64,000 bases of DNA from Actinoallomurus sp050942425. Lineage in GTDB: Bacteria > Actinomycetota > Actinomycetes > Streptosporangiales > Streptosporangiaceae. Position 1 is the first letter of the stretch, and every line of letters begins with the position of its first letter. A program made the position numbers and the translations under genes. Positions 56,853 to 64,000 of this stretch are shown one piece after another. The stretch spans positions 7,316,001 to 7,380,000 of the forward strand of contig NZ_CP192063.1 in NCBI RefSeq assembly GCF_050942425.1, given 5' to 3'. Under the pieces are notes generated by a model. The model was given only the letters and a program-made list of their open reading frames with translations. It ran no database searches and had not been told where the DNA came from.

Positions 56853-57506
56853 ATGAGCGTGGACGAACGGCGCGCGTACGCGCGGCGGCTGGCCGCCGAG
56901 TCGATCGCCGAGGGCGACCCCACCGGCTGGTTCGAGCGGCTGTACGTGGCCGCCCAGCGCGGCGAGGCGGTCGTGCCCTGGGCCGACCTGGAGCCCAATC
57001 CGCTGCTGCGGGCGTGGGCGCGGCCGGGCTCCGGCCGCGCGCTGGTCGTCGGCTGCGGGCTGGGCGACGACGCCGAGCACCTGGCCGGGCTGGGCTACGA
57101 CGTGACCGCCTTCGACGTCGCCGAGAGCGCGGTCGCCCGCGCGGGCGACCGTTTCCCGGGCTCCCGCGTGCACTACCGGGCGGCGGACCTGCTCGTCCCG
57201 CCGCCGGAGTGGCGGCGGGCGTTCGACCTCGTCGTGGAGAGCTACACGGTCCAGGTGCTACGCGCCGAGGCGCGCGAGCGCGCCATCGCCAACACCGCCG
57301 ACCTGGTCGCCCCGGGAGGAACACTCCTCGTCATCGCCCGCGCCCGGGACGAGGCCGACGACCCGGGGCGGATGCCCTGGCCGCTGACGCGCACCGAGAT
57401 CGCGTCGTTCGGCCTGCCCGCCGGACGGATCGAGGACCTGTACGACGACGAGAACCCGCCGGTGCGCCGCTGGCGCGCGGAGTTCCGCAGGCCCGCCGCG
57501 TCCTGA
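56853..57506 (+). CDS. Class I SAM-dependent methyltransferase
   Basis: 217 aa: PNPLLRAWA, GRALVVGCGLGDDAEHLAGLGYDVTAFDVA (read as ALVVGCGLGDDAEHLA), YRAADLLVPP, FDLVVESYTVQVL, and WPLTRTEIASFG. Similar to thiopurine/tellurite-type small-molecule methyltransferases. ATG 56853 follows GAGGAGACGG. The last codons are part of a 28-bp tandem repeat. Confidence 0.88.
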   Translation: MSVDERRAYARRLAAESIAEGDPTGWFERLYVAAQRGEAVVPWADLEPNPLLRAWARPGSGRALVVGCGLGDDAEHLAGLGYDVTAFDVAESAVARAGDRFPGSRVHYRAADLLVPPPEWRRAFDLVVESYTVQVLRAEARERAIANTADLVAPGGTLLVIARARDEADDPGRMPWPLTRTEIASFGLPAGRIEDLYDDENPPVRRWRAEFRRPAAS

Positions 57507-57574
57507 GCCCGGTCACGGGCCCGCCGCGGTCTGCGCCCGGTCACGGATCTGCCGCGTCCTGAGCCGGGTCACGG
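57491..57574 (+). repeat. 28-bp tandem repeat spanning the methyltransferase stop codon
   Basis: Three units (57491-57518, 57519-57546, 57547-57574) of the type GCCGCGTCCTGAGCC-x3-GGTCACGG. The first contains the C-terminal codons and stop; the last runs into the end of the convergent small gene. Confidence 0.9.
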
Positions 57575-57745
57575 GCCGGACCTGTCGCCCACGACCTCCG
57601 ACAGGATCGTGCGCGCCTCGTCGGGGTAGCTCTCGATCAGCCGCCGGAGCTCCGCGAGGTCCGCGCTCCGGGAGGACCGCCCCACGGTCGGCAGCGCCAG
57701 GACCTTACGGAACTCCTGCAGTGCGCGGGCGAGGTCGTCGTTCAT
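57569..57745 (-). CDS. Small conserved helical protein, paralogue of the 17.4-kb gene
   Basis: 58 aa: DLARALQEFRKVLALP, then SADLAELRRLIESYPDEARTILSEV (read as DLAELRRLIESYPDEAR). The second half matches the small protein coupled to the RsbW-like ATPase at 17354-17542. No partner ATPase adjoins it here. Function unknown. I chose ATG 57745 over the upstream 57802 frame because similarity begins there. Confidence 0.65.
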   Translation of the reverse strand: MNDDLARALQEFRKVLALPTVGRSSRSADLAELRRLIESYPDEARTILSEVVGDRSGP

Positions 57746-57871
57746 CCGGACGCACCCGGAGCGGTGCGGTCCAACAGCGAAGTGAACACGAAAAGTAGTC
57801 AATACACTACTGTTCGTATTCGCAAGCCAGATCCCGATCCGTACCTGACGTGTCCCGATCCGGACACATTT

Positions 57872-58468
57872 CTAGGCGGGAGGCCGCCATCCGGGCGAGC
57901 GTCCGAGTAGCGCGAGCAGGCGGTCCCGGTCCGGAGTCTCCGCGGAGACGTCGACCGCCCGCTCGAAGGCCAGCCCCGGGCCGCGGTCGGCCGGCCCGTC
58001 CGGCACCTTGAGCGCGATGGCGAGCGACGCGGTGACGAGCTCCTCGTCGGGCCGCCACGGCACACCGATCGACGCCGCGACGTCCCACGCGTGTACGACC
58101 GTGTCGACGAGGTGGAATCCGATGGCGACGGCCGCCGGGAACCCGCCGCCGTCGCGGACCTCCGGCAGGCTGAACTTCCGGTCGAGGACGCCCTCCGCGC
58201 CGAACGCCTCGTCGACGAGCGCCGCGGACTTCTCGTAGGCGCCGCGCGGGTCGCCGTCCAGCCGCCCGTCGCGCCACTGGGACAGGCGCGTCTCCGCTCC
58301 CCCCGCGGCGGCGGCGAAGCCTTCGTTCTGGCTGACGATGTGGCGGAGCAGGCCGTACAGCGTCCAGTCCGGGCACGGAGTCGGCACGCTGAGCCGCTCC
58401 GGGCGGACCTGAGCGATGATCTCTCCGGCGAACGCCTGGGCACGCCGGTCGAGGCGTCGGATGTCCAT
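57872..58468 (-). CDS. DinB-fold TIGR03086-type protein (maleylpyruvate isomerase N-domain-like)
   Basis: 198 aa: RPERLSVPTPCPDWTLYGLLRHIVSQNEGF (read as PTPCPDWTLYGLLRHI) and HLVDTVVHAWDVAASIG, the metal-binding His of the four-helix DinB/MDMPI fold. Members use mycothiol or act as putative thiol-dependent transferases. ATG 58468 chosen. Divergent from the MocR gene. Confidence 0.87.
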   Translation of the reverse strand: MDIRRLDRRAQAFAGEIIAQVRPERLSVPTPCPDWTLYGLLRHIVSQNEGFAAAAGGAETRLSQWRDGRLDGDPRGAYEKSAALVDEAFGAEGVLDRKFSLPEVRDGGGFPAAVAIGFHLVDTVVHAWDVAASIGVPWRPDEELVTASLAIALKVPDGPADRGPGLAFERAVDVSAETPDRDRLLALLGRSPGWRPPA

Positions 58469-58538
58469 GACGAACGAGCGTAGGGACCACGAGAGGCTCA
58501 GCGCCAGTTCCAAAACCGGCCGATAGCATTGGGCCAAT

Positions 58539-59948
58539 ATGGAGTTCCACGTCAGCCTCAGCGGGCGGCAAGACCTGACCGGTCAGATCTACCGGCAGCT
58601 CCGGGAGGCGATCCTCGACGGCCGGCTGCGGGTGGGCGAGGCGCTGCCCCCGACCCGGGAGCTGGCCCGGCGGCTCGACGTCGCCCGCAACACGGTGAGC
58701 GTCGCCTACGACCGACTGACCGCCGAAGGGTTCCTGGTGAGCCGGGTGGGCGCCGGCACCTTCGTCCACGACGCGGGCCCGGCGTCACGGAGCGCCCCGG
58801 CCGAGTCGCCGCTCCGCCCGCGGCCCGTCTGGCGTTCGGTCTCCCCGTGGCCCGGCTGGCTGGACCGGCGGCCGCGGTTCGACTTCCGGGTCGGGCTGCC
58901 GGACCATCGGCTGTTCCCGTACGAGGCATGGCGCCGGCTGACCGCCCGCGAGCTGCGCCGCCCGACGGAACCCGTGTACGGCGACCCGGCGGGGCATCCG
59001 GACCTGCGCGCGGCCGTCGCCCGGTACATCGGCGTCTCCCGCGCCGTCCGTGCGTCCGCGGGCGACATCGTCGTCACCAGCGGCATCCAGCAGGCACTCG
59101 ACCTCATCGCGCGGGTGCTCCTCGACCCCGGCGACCGCATCGCCGTGGAGGCGCCCGGTTACGCACCGGCCCGGATGCTGTTCCAGTCCCTGGGCCTGCG
59201 CGTCGCCGGCGTTCCGGTCGACGCGGAAGGGCTGCGTGTGGACGCCCTCCCCGACGACGCGCGCGCCGTGTACGTCACGCCGTCGCACCAGTTCCCGCTG
59301 GGCATGCCGATGTCCCTCGCCCGGCGTTCCGCGCTGCTGGCCTGGGCGGATCGGCACGACGCCGCCGTGATCGAGGACGACTACGACAGCGAGTTCCGGT
59401 TCGGCGGCCGGCCGATCGAACCGCTGCAGAACCTCGACCGCAGGGGACGCGTGCTCTACGTCGGCTCGTTCTCCAAGGTGCTGGTGCCGAGACTCCGGGT
59501 GGGGTACCTCGTGGCGCCGGCCTCGCTACACGCGGCGCTGTGCGCGGCCAAGTACGTCACGGACTGGCACGCGCCGGTTCCGACCCAGGCCGCGCTCGCC
59601 CGCTTCATCGACGAGGGGCTGCTCGCCCGGCACGTACGCCGGACACGGCAGGAGTACGAGCGGCGGCACGAGCTCGTCACGACGACGCTCCTCCGCGACT
59701 TCGCGGACCGGCTGGAGCTCGTACCCTCCGCCGCCGGTCTGCACGTAAGCGCCTTCACGACAGGCGACCCGGCGCCCGTACTCGAACGCGCCCGGTCCGC
59801 CGGAGTCGAGGCGCGGACGCTGGCGGAGGTCGCCGACGACCCGTCGACGGCCCCGGGGATCGTGCTGGGCTACGGCGCCATCCCCACGGACCTGATCGGC
59901 GAGGGGCTGCGCCGCCTTCGCGTGGCCTGGGATTCGGAGCCGAACTAG
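58539..59948 (+). CDS. MocR-type GntR/aminotransferase regulator (PdxR-like)
   Basis: 469 aa: N-terminal GntR HTH (LTGQIYRQLREAILDGRLRV, LARRLDVARNTVSVAYDRL) and an aminotransferase-fold domain with ITSGIQQALDLIARVL-type segment (VVTSGIQQALDL), DYDSEFRFGG and the PLP Lys in SFSKVLVPRLRVGYLVAP. PdxR activates PLP synthesis genes; here no pdxST lies next door, so other amino/PLP targets are possible. The DinB-like gene is divergent. Confidence 0.9.
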   Translation: MEFHVSLSGRQDLTGQIYRQLREAILDGRLRVGEALPPTRELARRLDVARNTVSVAYDRLTAEGFLVSRVGAGTFVHDAGPASRSAPAESPLRPRPVWRSVSPWPGWLDRRPRFDFRVGLPDHRLFPYEAWRRLTARELRRPTEPVYGDPAGHPDLRAAVARYIGVSRAVRASAGDIVVTSGIQQALDLIARVLLDPGDRIAVEAPGYAPARMLFQSLGLRVAGVPVDAEGLRVDALPDDARAVYVTPSHQFPLGMPMSLARRSALLAWADRHDAAVIEDDYDSEFRFGGRPIEPLQNLDRRGRVLYVGSFSKVLVPRLRVGYLVAPASLHAALCAAKYVTDWHAPVPTQAALARFIDEGLLARHVRRTRQEYERRHELVTTTLLRDFADRLELVPSAAGLHVSAFTTGDPAPVLERARSAGVEARTLAEVADDPSTAPGIVLGYGAIPTDLIGEGLRRLRVAWDSEPN

Positions 59949-59958
59949 GAACTGGACC

Positions 59959-59976
59959 GCCGGCCGTTCGGTCGGC
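59959..59976 (+). terminator. Terminator-like hairpin after the MocR gene
   Basis: GCCGGCCG pairs with CGGTCGGC (one wobble) around a very short loop, directly after the stop. Confidence 0.5.
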
Positions 59977-60056
59977 AGGCCCCTACGCAGCATGACTGCA
60001 TAGTGAGACGATTTCTCTTGCAATATGAGAGGCCGTCTAAGTCGACCACCGGAAGG

Positions 60057-60119
60057 GGCGCGCATGGATCCGCCGACGTCGGCGAAGACGGTGAGGATCT
60101 GCTGGTAGGCGGGGTTCCT
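60057..60119 (-). other. Possible coding remnant
   Basis: About 21 codons reading RNPAYQQILTVFADVGGSMRA on the minus strand (shown as NPAYQQILTVFADVGG) look protein-like but have no start and are cut off on both sides. They lie directly after the stop of the beta-propeller gene. Possibly the end of a lost mobile-element or regulator gene. Confidence 0.25.
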
Positions 60120-61476
60120 AGTTGAGGTGAAGGGTGTGCAGGTCGGGTCGTTCAGCGAAGAGGAATTCGTGGGTGTCAGTGGAGAGGTCGACCACACCGT
60201 CGCTGATCCTGCTGCTACGGATGAGGCTGCCCGGTCGGAAGGATTCCGGCAGCGGCAGTTGGTCGAGTACCCGGCCTGTAGCAAGGTCGAAGACGACCAG
60301 TTGATAGTCGTACTCACTGGTGCGGTTAACCACCATGTACACGCGGCCGTCGGCGACCGCGAGGGTTTCATAGTCGCCGATTGCGGCGACGTCGGGAGCC
60401 TTGGGGATGTGCGTTCGCCACAACGCCTTGCCGGTCGCCGGGTCGTCCCCGCACAGGTCCTCCGCCTTCAGACCGACCTGGCATTCGCTGACTTGGACGC
60501 TGCCGCTGAAGGCGATGGGAGATCGGCCGTCGGTCCAGTGGTGGCGGGCGGTCACGGTGCCGGTTGCCGGGTCCAGGAGGGCGGTCGCGCCTGTGGTTCC
60601 GACGGCCAGTGACCCGCCGACCGGCAAGGCGCGGGTGAATAGGGTGTTGTCGTTGTCGAGCTTGATGTTGGGAAACAGGTTCGAGGACTGCACGTCCCAT
60701 CGCCGGGTTCCGGTCTTCACGTCGAATCCGACCACCGACTTCACAGGGGGGCCGCAGGTCACGGCAACGGTTCCGGCGATGGCCGTGGCCTGGACGACGA
60801 CGGGGTTGTAGTTGCAGTCCGCGGGCCACTGCTCGGTCCATCGGGTTGTGCCGCTTGCACGGTCAAGTCCAGCGATCCCCCTATCGCCGATGATCGTCAT
60901 CATCCCCGCACCGGCGTCGGCCACGAGGAGATCTGGGGTTTCGTAGTCGGCTGCGGTGACACGAGGAACATTGCGGGACCAGCGGAGGTGACCCGACCGT
61001 ATGTCGATCATGGAGATGCGGTCGCCCAGGGCGAACAACTCACCGGTCGCGGAGTCCACGGCCATCCGGTCTACGCGGCGCTGATAACTCCAGAAGAGCT
61101 TACCGGTGGCGATGTTCACCGCCTTCACACCGCCGGAGTTGGGCTGTTCGATAGCGACGCCGCCGTAGACGGTTGCCTTTTGTCCAGTGGTTATTACGGC
61201 CACCAGCTGCAGCGAGTGCTGCGGCGGCTGCGCTGCGACCGGCGGCGGGAACCGCCCATAGGGGCCGCGCATACCATCGCCGCCGAAGGGGTTGCCGAAT
61301 AGCTGGACCAATCCCCAGGCCGCCAGGACCACACCGGCCACGCCCACCGCGACCAGGCGTGAACGCCAGAAACGTCCCCGCGGGGCCCCCGGGCCATCGA
61401 TCACCACCGGCACGACGATCCGTCGCTGCGGGCGCGAGGAGGTGTCGGCCGGGGGCCGCTCGCCGTCATAGGTCAT
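60118..61476 (-). CDS. Membrane-anchored PQQ-like beta-propeller protein
   Basis: 452 aa with one TM segment at about 41-59 after a basic cytoplasmic N-terminus, then a PQQ/BamB-like propeller outside the membrane. Repeated blades: VKAVNIATGKLFWSYQ, IDIRSGHLRWSRN, LDRASGTTRWTEQ, FDVKTGTRRWDV, DPATGKALWRTHI, FDLATGRVLDQL. Function unknown; similar proteins are sensor or scaffold domains. It stands in the same orientation as the secreted lectin-like gene upstream. Confidence 0.83.
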   Translation of the reverse strand: MTYDGERPPADTSSRPQRRIVVPVVIDGPGAPRGRFWRSRLVAVGVAGVVLAAWGLVQLFGNPFGGDGMRGPYGRFPPPVAAQPPQHSLQLVAVITTGQKATVYGGVAIEQPNSGGVKAVNIATGKLFWSYQRRVDRMAVDSATGELFALGDRISMIDIRSGHLRWSRNVPRVTAADYETPDLLVADAGAGMMTIIGDRGIAGLDRASGTTRWTEQWPADCNYNPVVVQATAIAGTVAVTCGPPVKSVVGFDVKTGTRRWDVQSSNLFPNIKLDNDNTLFTRALPVGGSLAVGTTGATALLDPATGTVTARHHWTDGRSPIAFSGSVQVSECQVGLKAEDLCGDDPATGKALWRTHIPKAPDVAAIGDYETLAVADGRVYMVVNRTSEYDYQLVVFDLATGRVLDQLPLPESFRPGSLIRSSRISDGVVDLSTDTHEFLFAERPDLHTLHLN

Positions 61477-61585
61477 CAGAAAGTCCCAGCAGGTCCATGA
61501 AGCGTGAGCGTGGGAGGGCCGTCATGCAGCCCGGTAGAGCTAGAGAGGCGGCGCTGGAGGCCAGGGAGAAGCTCAGAGGCGAGGC

Positions 61586-61611
61586 AAGGCGCTCGCCGGG
61601 GCGAGCGCCTT
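61586..61611 (-). terminator. Terminator after the secreted lectin-like gene
   Basis: AAGGCGCTCGCC (61586-61597) pairs with GGCGAGCGCCTT (61600-61611), a 12-bp perfect stem 10 bp beyond the stop codon. Confidence 0.75.
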
Positions 61612-61620
61612 CACGCGGTG

Positions 61621-62223
61621 CTACCCGGATCCCAGATTGGTGTAGATGTTCCAGATCTGCCAGCTGTTGGTCTTGGAGCAGTCGCTGGCGTAGAAGCCGT
61701 ACACGCCCCAGCCGCCATCTAGGCACGTGTGGGTGGCCGGGTTGTAGAACCCGATGAAGTGCTTGAGTCCCGCCGGGTTTCCGACGTTCTGCGGCGGAGC
61801 CGCCGTCCACATCGCCCATACCTGGTGAGGGTCCTGCTCGCTGCACTGGACAGTCAGCGTAAACGTCGACATCGGCCCGTTAGGACCCGAGCCGTTGTCA
61901 CCGGTCGCCAAGCACCTGGTCCAGTCTCCCGTTTCGATCAGGACCTGGGCATACGTGCCATGGGTGCTATCCCACGCCTCCCGCGGGGTGGCAGGGTAGA
62001 GGTTGATCCACTCAGTACCTCTAGCCATACAGCCCGGCACGGTAGTACCGCCGACACCGATGGCGCCCGCGTACAGGCACTGCTGGCTTTCCTGGTTGAC
62101 CATCTGGATGTGGGGCCAGCTGATCGTGGCGCTCGCGGTACCGGCCGTGCCGACCAGCACCGTCATCAAAGCCAAGAGCGACACAACCGGCTTCCAGATG
62201 TGGTGGCGCAACAGCTTCCTCAC
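61621..62223 (-). CDS. Secreted ricin-like lectin-domain protein
   Basis: About 200 aa with a signal peptide (TASA|TI). The mature part shows beta-trefoil hints: QQCLYAG, RCLATGDNG, HQVWAM, TCLDGGWG and WQIWNI (QxW-like ends) and several Cys. Function unknown; may bind glycans. I chose GTG 62223, which is 7 nt after GGAAGG; GTG 62229 is too close to that site. Confidence 0.65.
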   Translation of the reverse strand: MRKLLRHHIWKPVVSLLALMTVLVGTAGTASATISWPHIQMVNQESQQCLYAGAIGVGGTTVPGCMARGTEWINLYPATPREAWDSTHGTYAQVLIETGDWTRCLATGDNGSGPNGPMSTFTLTVQCSEQDPHQVWAMWTAAPPQNVGNPAGLKHFIGFYNPATHTCLDGGWGVYGFYASDCSKTNSWQIWNIYTNLGSG

Positions 62224-62280
62224 TCTCACACCTTCCGTAGAACGACCCGCTCGGTGTCTGGCTTGCGTGGCACACGCAGC

Positions 62281-62490
62281 TCATTCGCGGGTGTCACACA
62301 TCACTGTCCGCGGGATGGGCCGATCGGCAGGCGGGTAGGTGATCGCTGCGGTGATCAGGTGCAGGGCGAGGGCGGAGACCTCGACGTGCTCGCGGTCATC
62401 CCCGGTCAGGTCGCCGGCCTTGCCGTAGGAGATGTCTTCGCCGGCGGAGTTGAAGTTCGAGCCCTCCGCCCGCCGGATCGGAGGCTGACG
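62281..62490 (-). pseudogene. C-terminal remnant of a transposase-like gene
   Basis: About 70 codons without a start, ending at TGA 62281. SNFNSAGEDISYGKAGDL and EVSALALHLITAAITY are protein-like, and the latter resembles the EVSMLALHLLQSALV segment near the C-terminus of Tn3-family transposases. The frame then degenerates. No inverted repeats or target duplications are visible. Identification is tentative. Confidence 0.45.
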
Positions 62491-62497
62491 GGCCCGG

Positions 62498-63904
62498 TCA
62501 GTCGGACAGGCGGGCGATCTCGCGCATCTTGTTCATCGTGTCGAGGGCGGCGACCTTGTACGACTCCGCCAGCGTCGGATAGTTGAAGACGGCGTCGACG
62601 AGGTAGTCGATGGTGCCGCCGCAGCCCATCACCGTCTGGCCGATGTGCACGAGCTCGGTGGCGCCGGTGCCGAAGACGTGCACGCCCAGCAGTCGCCGGT
62701 CCTCGGGCGAGACCAGCAGCTTGAGCATGCCGTACGAGTCCCCGATGATCTGGCCGCGGGCCAGCTCGCGGTACCGCGAGATGCCCACCTCGAACGGGAT
62801 GCGCTCGGCGGTCAACTGGTCCTCGGTACGGCCGACGAAGCTGATCTCGGGGACGGTGTAGATGCCGATCGGCTGCAGCCGCTGCATTTCGCGGGCCGGC
62901 TCGCCACAGGCGTGGTGGCCCGCGAGGCGGCCCTGCTCCATCGACGTCGCGGCCAGAGCCGGGAAGCCGATGACGTCGCCGACCGCGTAGATGTGCGGCA
63001 CGGTGGTGCGGAAGTACTCGTCGACGGCGATCCGCCCGCGCGGATCGGCCGCGAGCCCTGCGTGGTCCAGGTCGAGCTGGTCGGTCGCGCCCTGGCGACC
63101 GGCCGAGTACATGACCGTGTCCGCCGGGATCTTCTTGCCGCTCTCCAGGATGGTCATCGCCCCGCCGTTACGCCGCTCCACCGCGGCGACGCTCTCCCCG
63201 AACCGGAACGTCACCGCGAGGTCGCGCAGGTGGTACTTCAGCGCTTCGATGATCTCCAGATCGCAGAACTCCAGCATGCGCTCCCGCCGCTCGACGACGG
63301 TCACCTTGGTGCCGAGCGCGGCGAACATCGAGGCGTACTCGATACCGATGACGCCGGCGCCGACGACGACCATCGTCTGGGGCAGCCGGTCGAGGCTGAT
63401 GATGCCGTCCGAGTCGATGATGGTGCGTTCGTCGAACTCCACGGTGTCCGGGCGCGCCGGGCGGGTGCCGGTGGCAATGATGATCTTTTCGGCGCTGACG
63501 CGGCTCTGACGTCCCGTGGTCTCGTCGGTGATCTCGACGGTGTTCGGGTCGGTGAACCGCCCGGTACCGGTGAGCACGGACACGTGGTTGCGGGACAGCT
63601 GGCTACGGACGACGTCGATCTCGCGGCCCACCACGTGCTGGGTCCGCGCCGCGAGATCGGCGACGGTGATCTCCTCTTTGACGCGGTAGCTCTGCCCGTA
63701 CAGCTCACGCTGGTTGAGGCCCGTGAGGTAGAGCACCGCCTCGCGAAGGGTCTTCGACGGGATGGTCCCGGTGTTGATGCACACGCCGCCGACCATGTTC
63801 CGGCGTTCGACCACGGCCACGCGGCGGCCGAGCTTGGCCGCCGCGATGGCGGCCTTCTGACCGCCGGGTCCGGTTCCCAGGACGAGTACATCGAAGTCGT
63901 GCAT
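62498..63904 (-). CDS. sthA: Soluble Si-specific NAD(P)+ transhydrogenase
   Basis: 468-aa flavoprotein of the pyridine nucleotide-disulfide oxidoreductase fold: FAD loop VLGTGPGGQKAAIAAAKLG, NAD(P) loop VVGAGVIGIEYASMFAALG, IYAVGDVIGFPALAATSM and dimerisation domain with GVHVFGTGATELVHIGQ. In the redox-active segment GGVCINTGTIPSK the second Cys is Thr47 (first Cys42), as in SthA, so it moves hydride between NADPH and NAD+ without a disulfide. Cytoplasmic NADPH balancing. ATG 63904. Confidence 0.94.
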   Translation of the reverse strand: MHDFDVLVLGTGPGGQKAAIAAAKLGRRVAVVERRNMVGGVCINTGTIPSKTLREAVLYLTGLNQRELYGQSYRVKEEITVADLAARTQHVVGREIDVVRSQLSRNHVSVLTGTGRFTDPNTVEITDETTGRQSRVSAEKIIIATGTRPARPDTVEFDERTIIDSDGIISLDRLPQTMVVVGAGVIGIEYASMFAALGTKVTVVERRERMLEFCDLEIIEALKYHLRDLAVTFRFGESVAAVERRNGGAMTILESGKKIPADTVMYSAGRQGATDQLDLDHAGLAADPRGRIAVDEYFRTTVPHIYAVGDVIGFPALAATSMEQGRLAGHHACGEPAREMQRLQPIGIYTVPEISFVGRTEDQLTAERIPFEVGISRYRELARGQIIGDSYGMLKLLVSPEDRRLLGVHVFGTGATELVHIGQTVMGCGGTIDYLVDAVFNYPTLAESYKVAALDTMNKMREIARLSD

Positions 63905-63936
63905 CGCCCTAGTCTGACCGGACCCGAGGCAATGAT

Positions 63937-64000
63937 CTAGCTTTTCGCAGAGTCGGATGCCTCGCCGTCCTCCGGCCCGGCGGCGGGGCGGGACCTGGCC
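63937..64000 (-). CDS. C-terminal end of a gene cut by the window (uncertain)
   Basis: Open minus-strand frame ending at TAG 63937 with a hydrophilic tail (PEDGEASDSAKS) typical of protein C-termini, running off the right edge. No domain visible. If real, it lies 32 bp upstream of sthA. Confidence 0.35.
   Translation of the reverse strand, partial: ARSRPAAGPEDGEASDSAKS

Noticed and set aside
60057..60119. Named transposon fragment
   Set aside because: The 21-codon scrap looks protein-like, but I cannot tie it to a family, so it is listed only as a possible remnant.
1..64000. rRNA or tRNA genes, phage or integrative-element attachment sites, biosynthetic gene cluster core enzymes
   Set aside because: None was found: no cloverleaf-like segment, integrase, polyketide or peptide synthetase genes; single oxygenase and methyltransferase genes are too scattered to form a cluster.

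Overview
The window is high-GC actinomycete DNA. Genes are strongly GC-biased at third codon positions, GTG starts and 1-8 bp stop/start overlaps are frequent, and several gene families are typical of filamentous actinobacteria: an XRE/DUF5753 regulator with a DUF397 partner, an RsbW-like ATPase, a PF04672 methyltransferase, MocR and YafY/WYL regulators, and many secreted proteins. A relative of Actinomadura/Streptosporangiales or Streptomyces fits, but the genus cannot be fixed from this stretch. No rRNA, tRNA or CRISPR array was found.

Layout. 1-3.6 kb: the end of a FolP2-like dihydropteroate synthase homologue, GDP-mannose 4,6-dehydratase, and a UBP zinc finger translationally coupled to a DHA2 drug exporter. 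3.6-9.5 kb: two large secreted carbohydrate-active proteins on the minus strand (a GH59 galactocerebrosidase-like enzyme and an unassigned glycosidase-like protein). They share a beta-sandwich module and sit behind a LacI-type operator. 9.6-15 kb: LysR and AsnC regulators, an 870-bp gene-poor stretch, GuaB1, and an enolase-superfamily protein that has lost its catalytic lysines. 15.3-21.5 kb: an accessory island with an XRE-TPR regulator/monooxygenase pair, an anti-sigma-like ATPase with a small partner, and a three-gene operon encoding a Nudix-winged-helix protein, a nucleosidase-fold protein and a four-TM membrane protein. The last two share a short motif. This operon is the best candidate here for an undescribed nucleotide-signalling or conflict system.

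21.6-24.3 kb: a polar amino acid ABC transporter preceded by a leaderless cysteine-containing leader peptide and two tandem terminator-like hairpins, which points to cysteine-responsive attenuation and cystine-type transport. 24.4-28.8 kb: an acyl-CoA synthetase, a two-component system whose kinase starts with 27-bp tandem repeats, and a secreted LRAT/NlpC-like protein. 29-31.8 kb: an idonate/ketogluconate dehydrogenase operon. 31.9-39.5 kb: a Nac-like LysR divergent from a catabolic operon (pxpABC, MFS, SDR, aminotransferase, RraA/HMG aldolase), consistent with opening a hydroxylated pyroglutamate-type lactam and cleaving it to pyruvate.

39.6-64 kb: mixed chromosomal genes. These include secreted proteins, XRE/DUF5753 with a truncated DUF397 partner, a Vps62-like membrane protein, a beta-lactamase-fold lipoprotein, tandem SnoaL proteins, glycerate kinase, MarR/MerR/TetR/MocR regulators, methyltransferases, a beta-propeller protein, a transposase-like remnant and the soluble transhydrogenase SthA. 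Four gene boundaries (26.8, 51.7, 54.7 and 57.5 kb) carry short tandem repeats that include the stop, or stop/start, of the neighbouring gene, a recurrent pattern not explained by any annotated feature.
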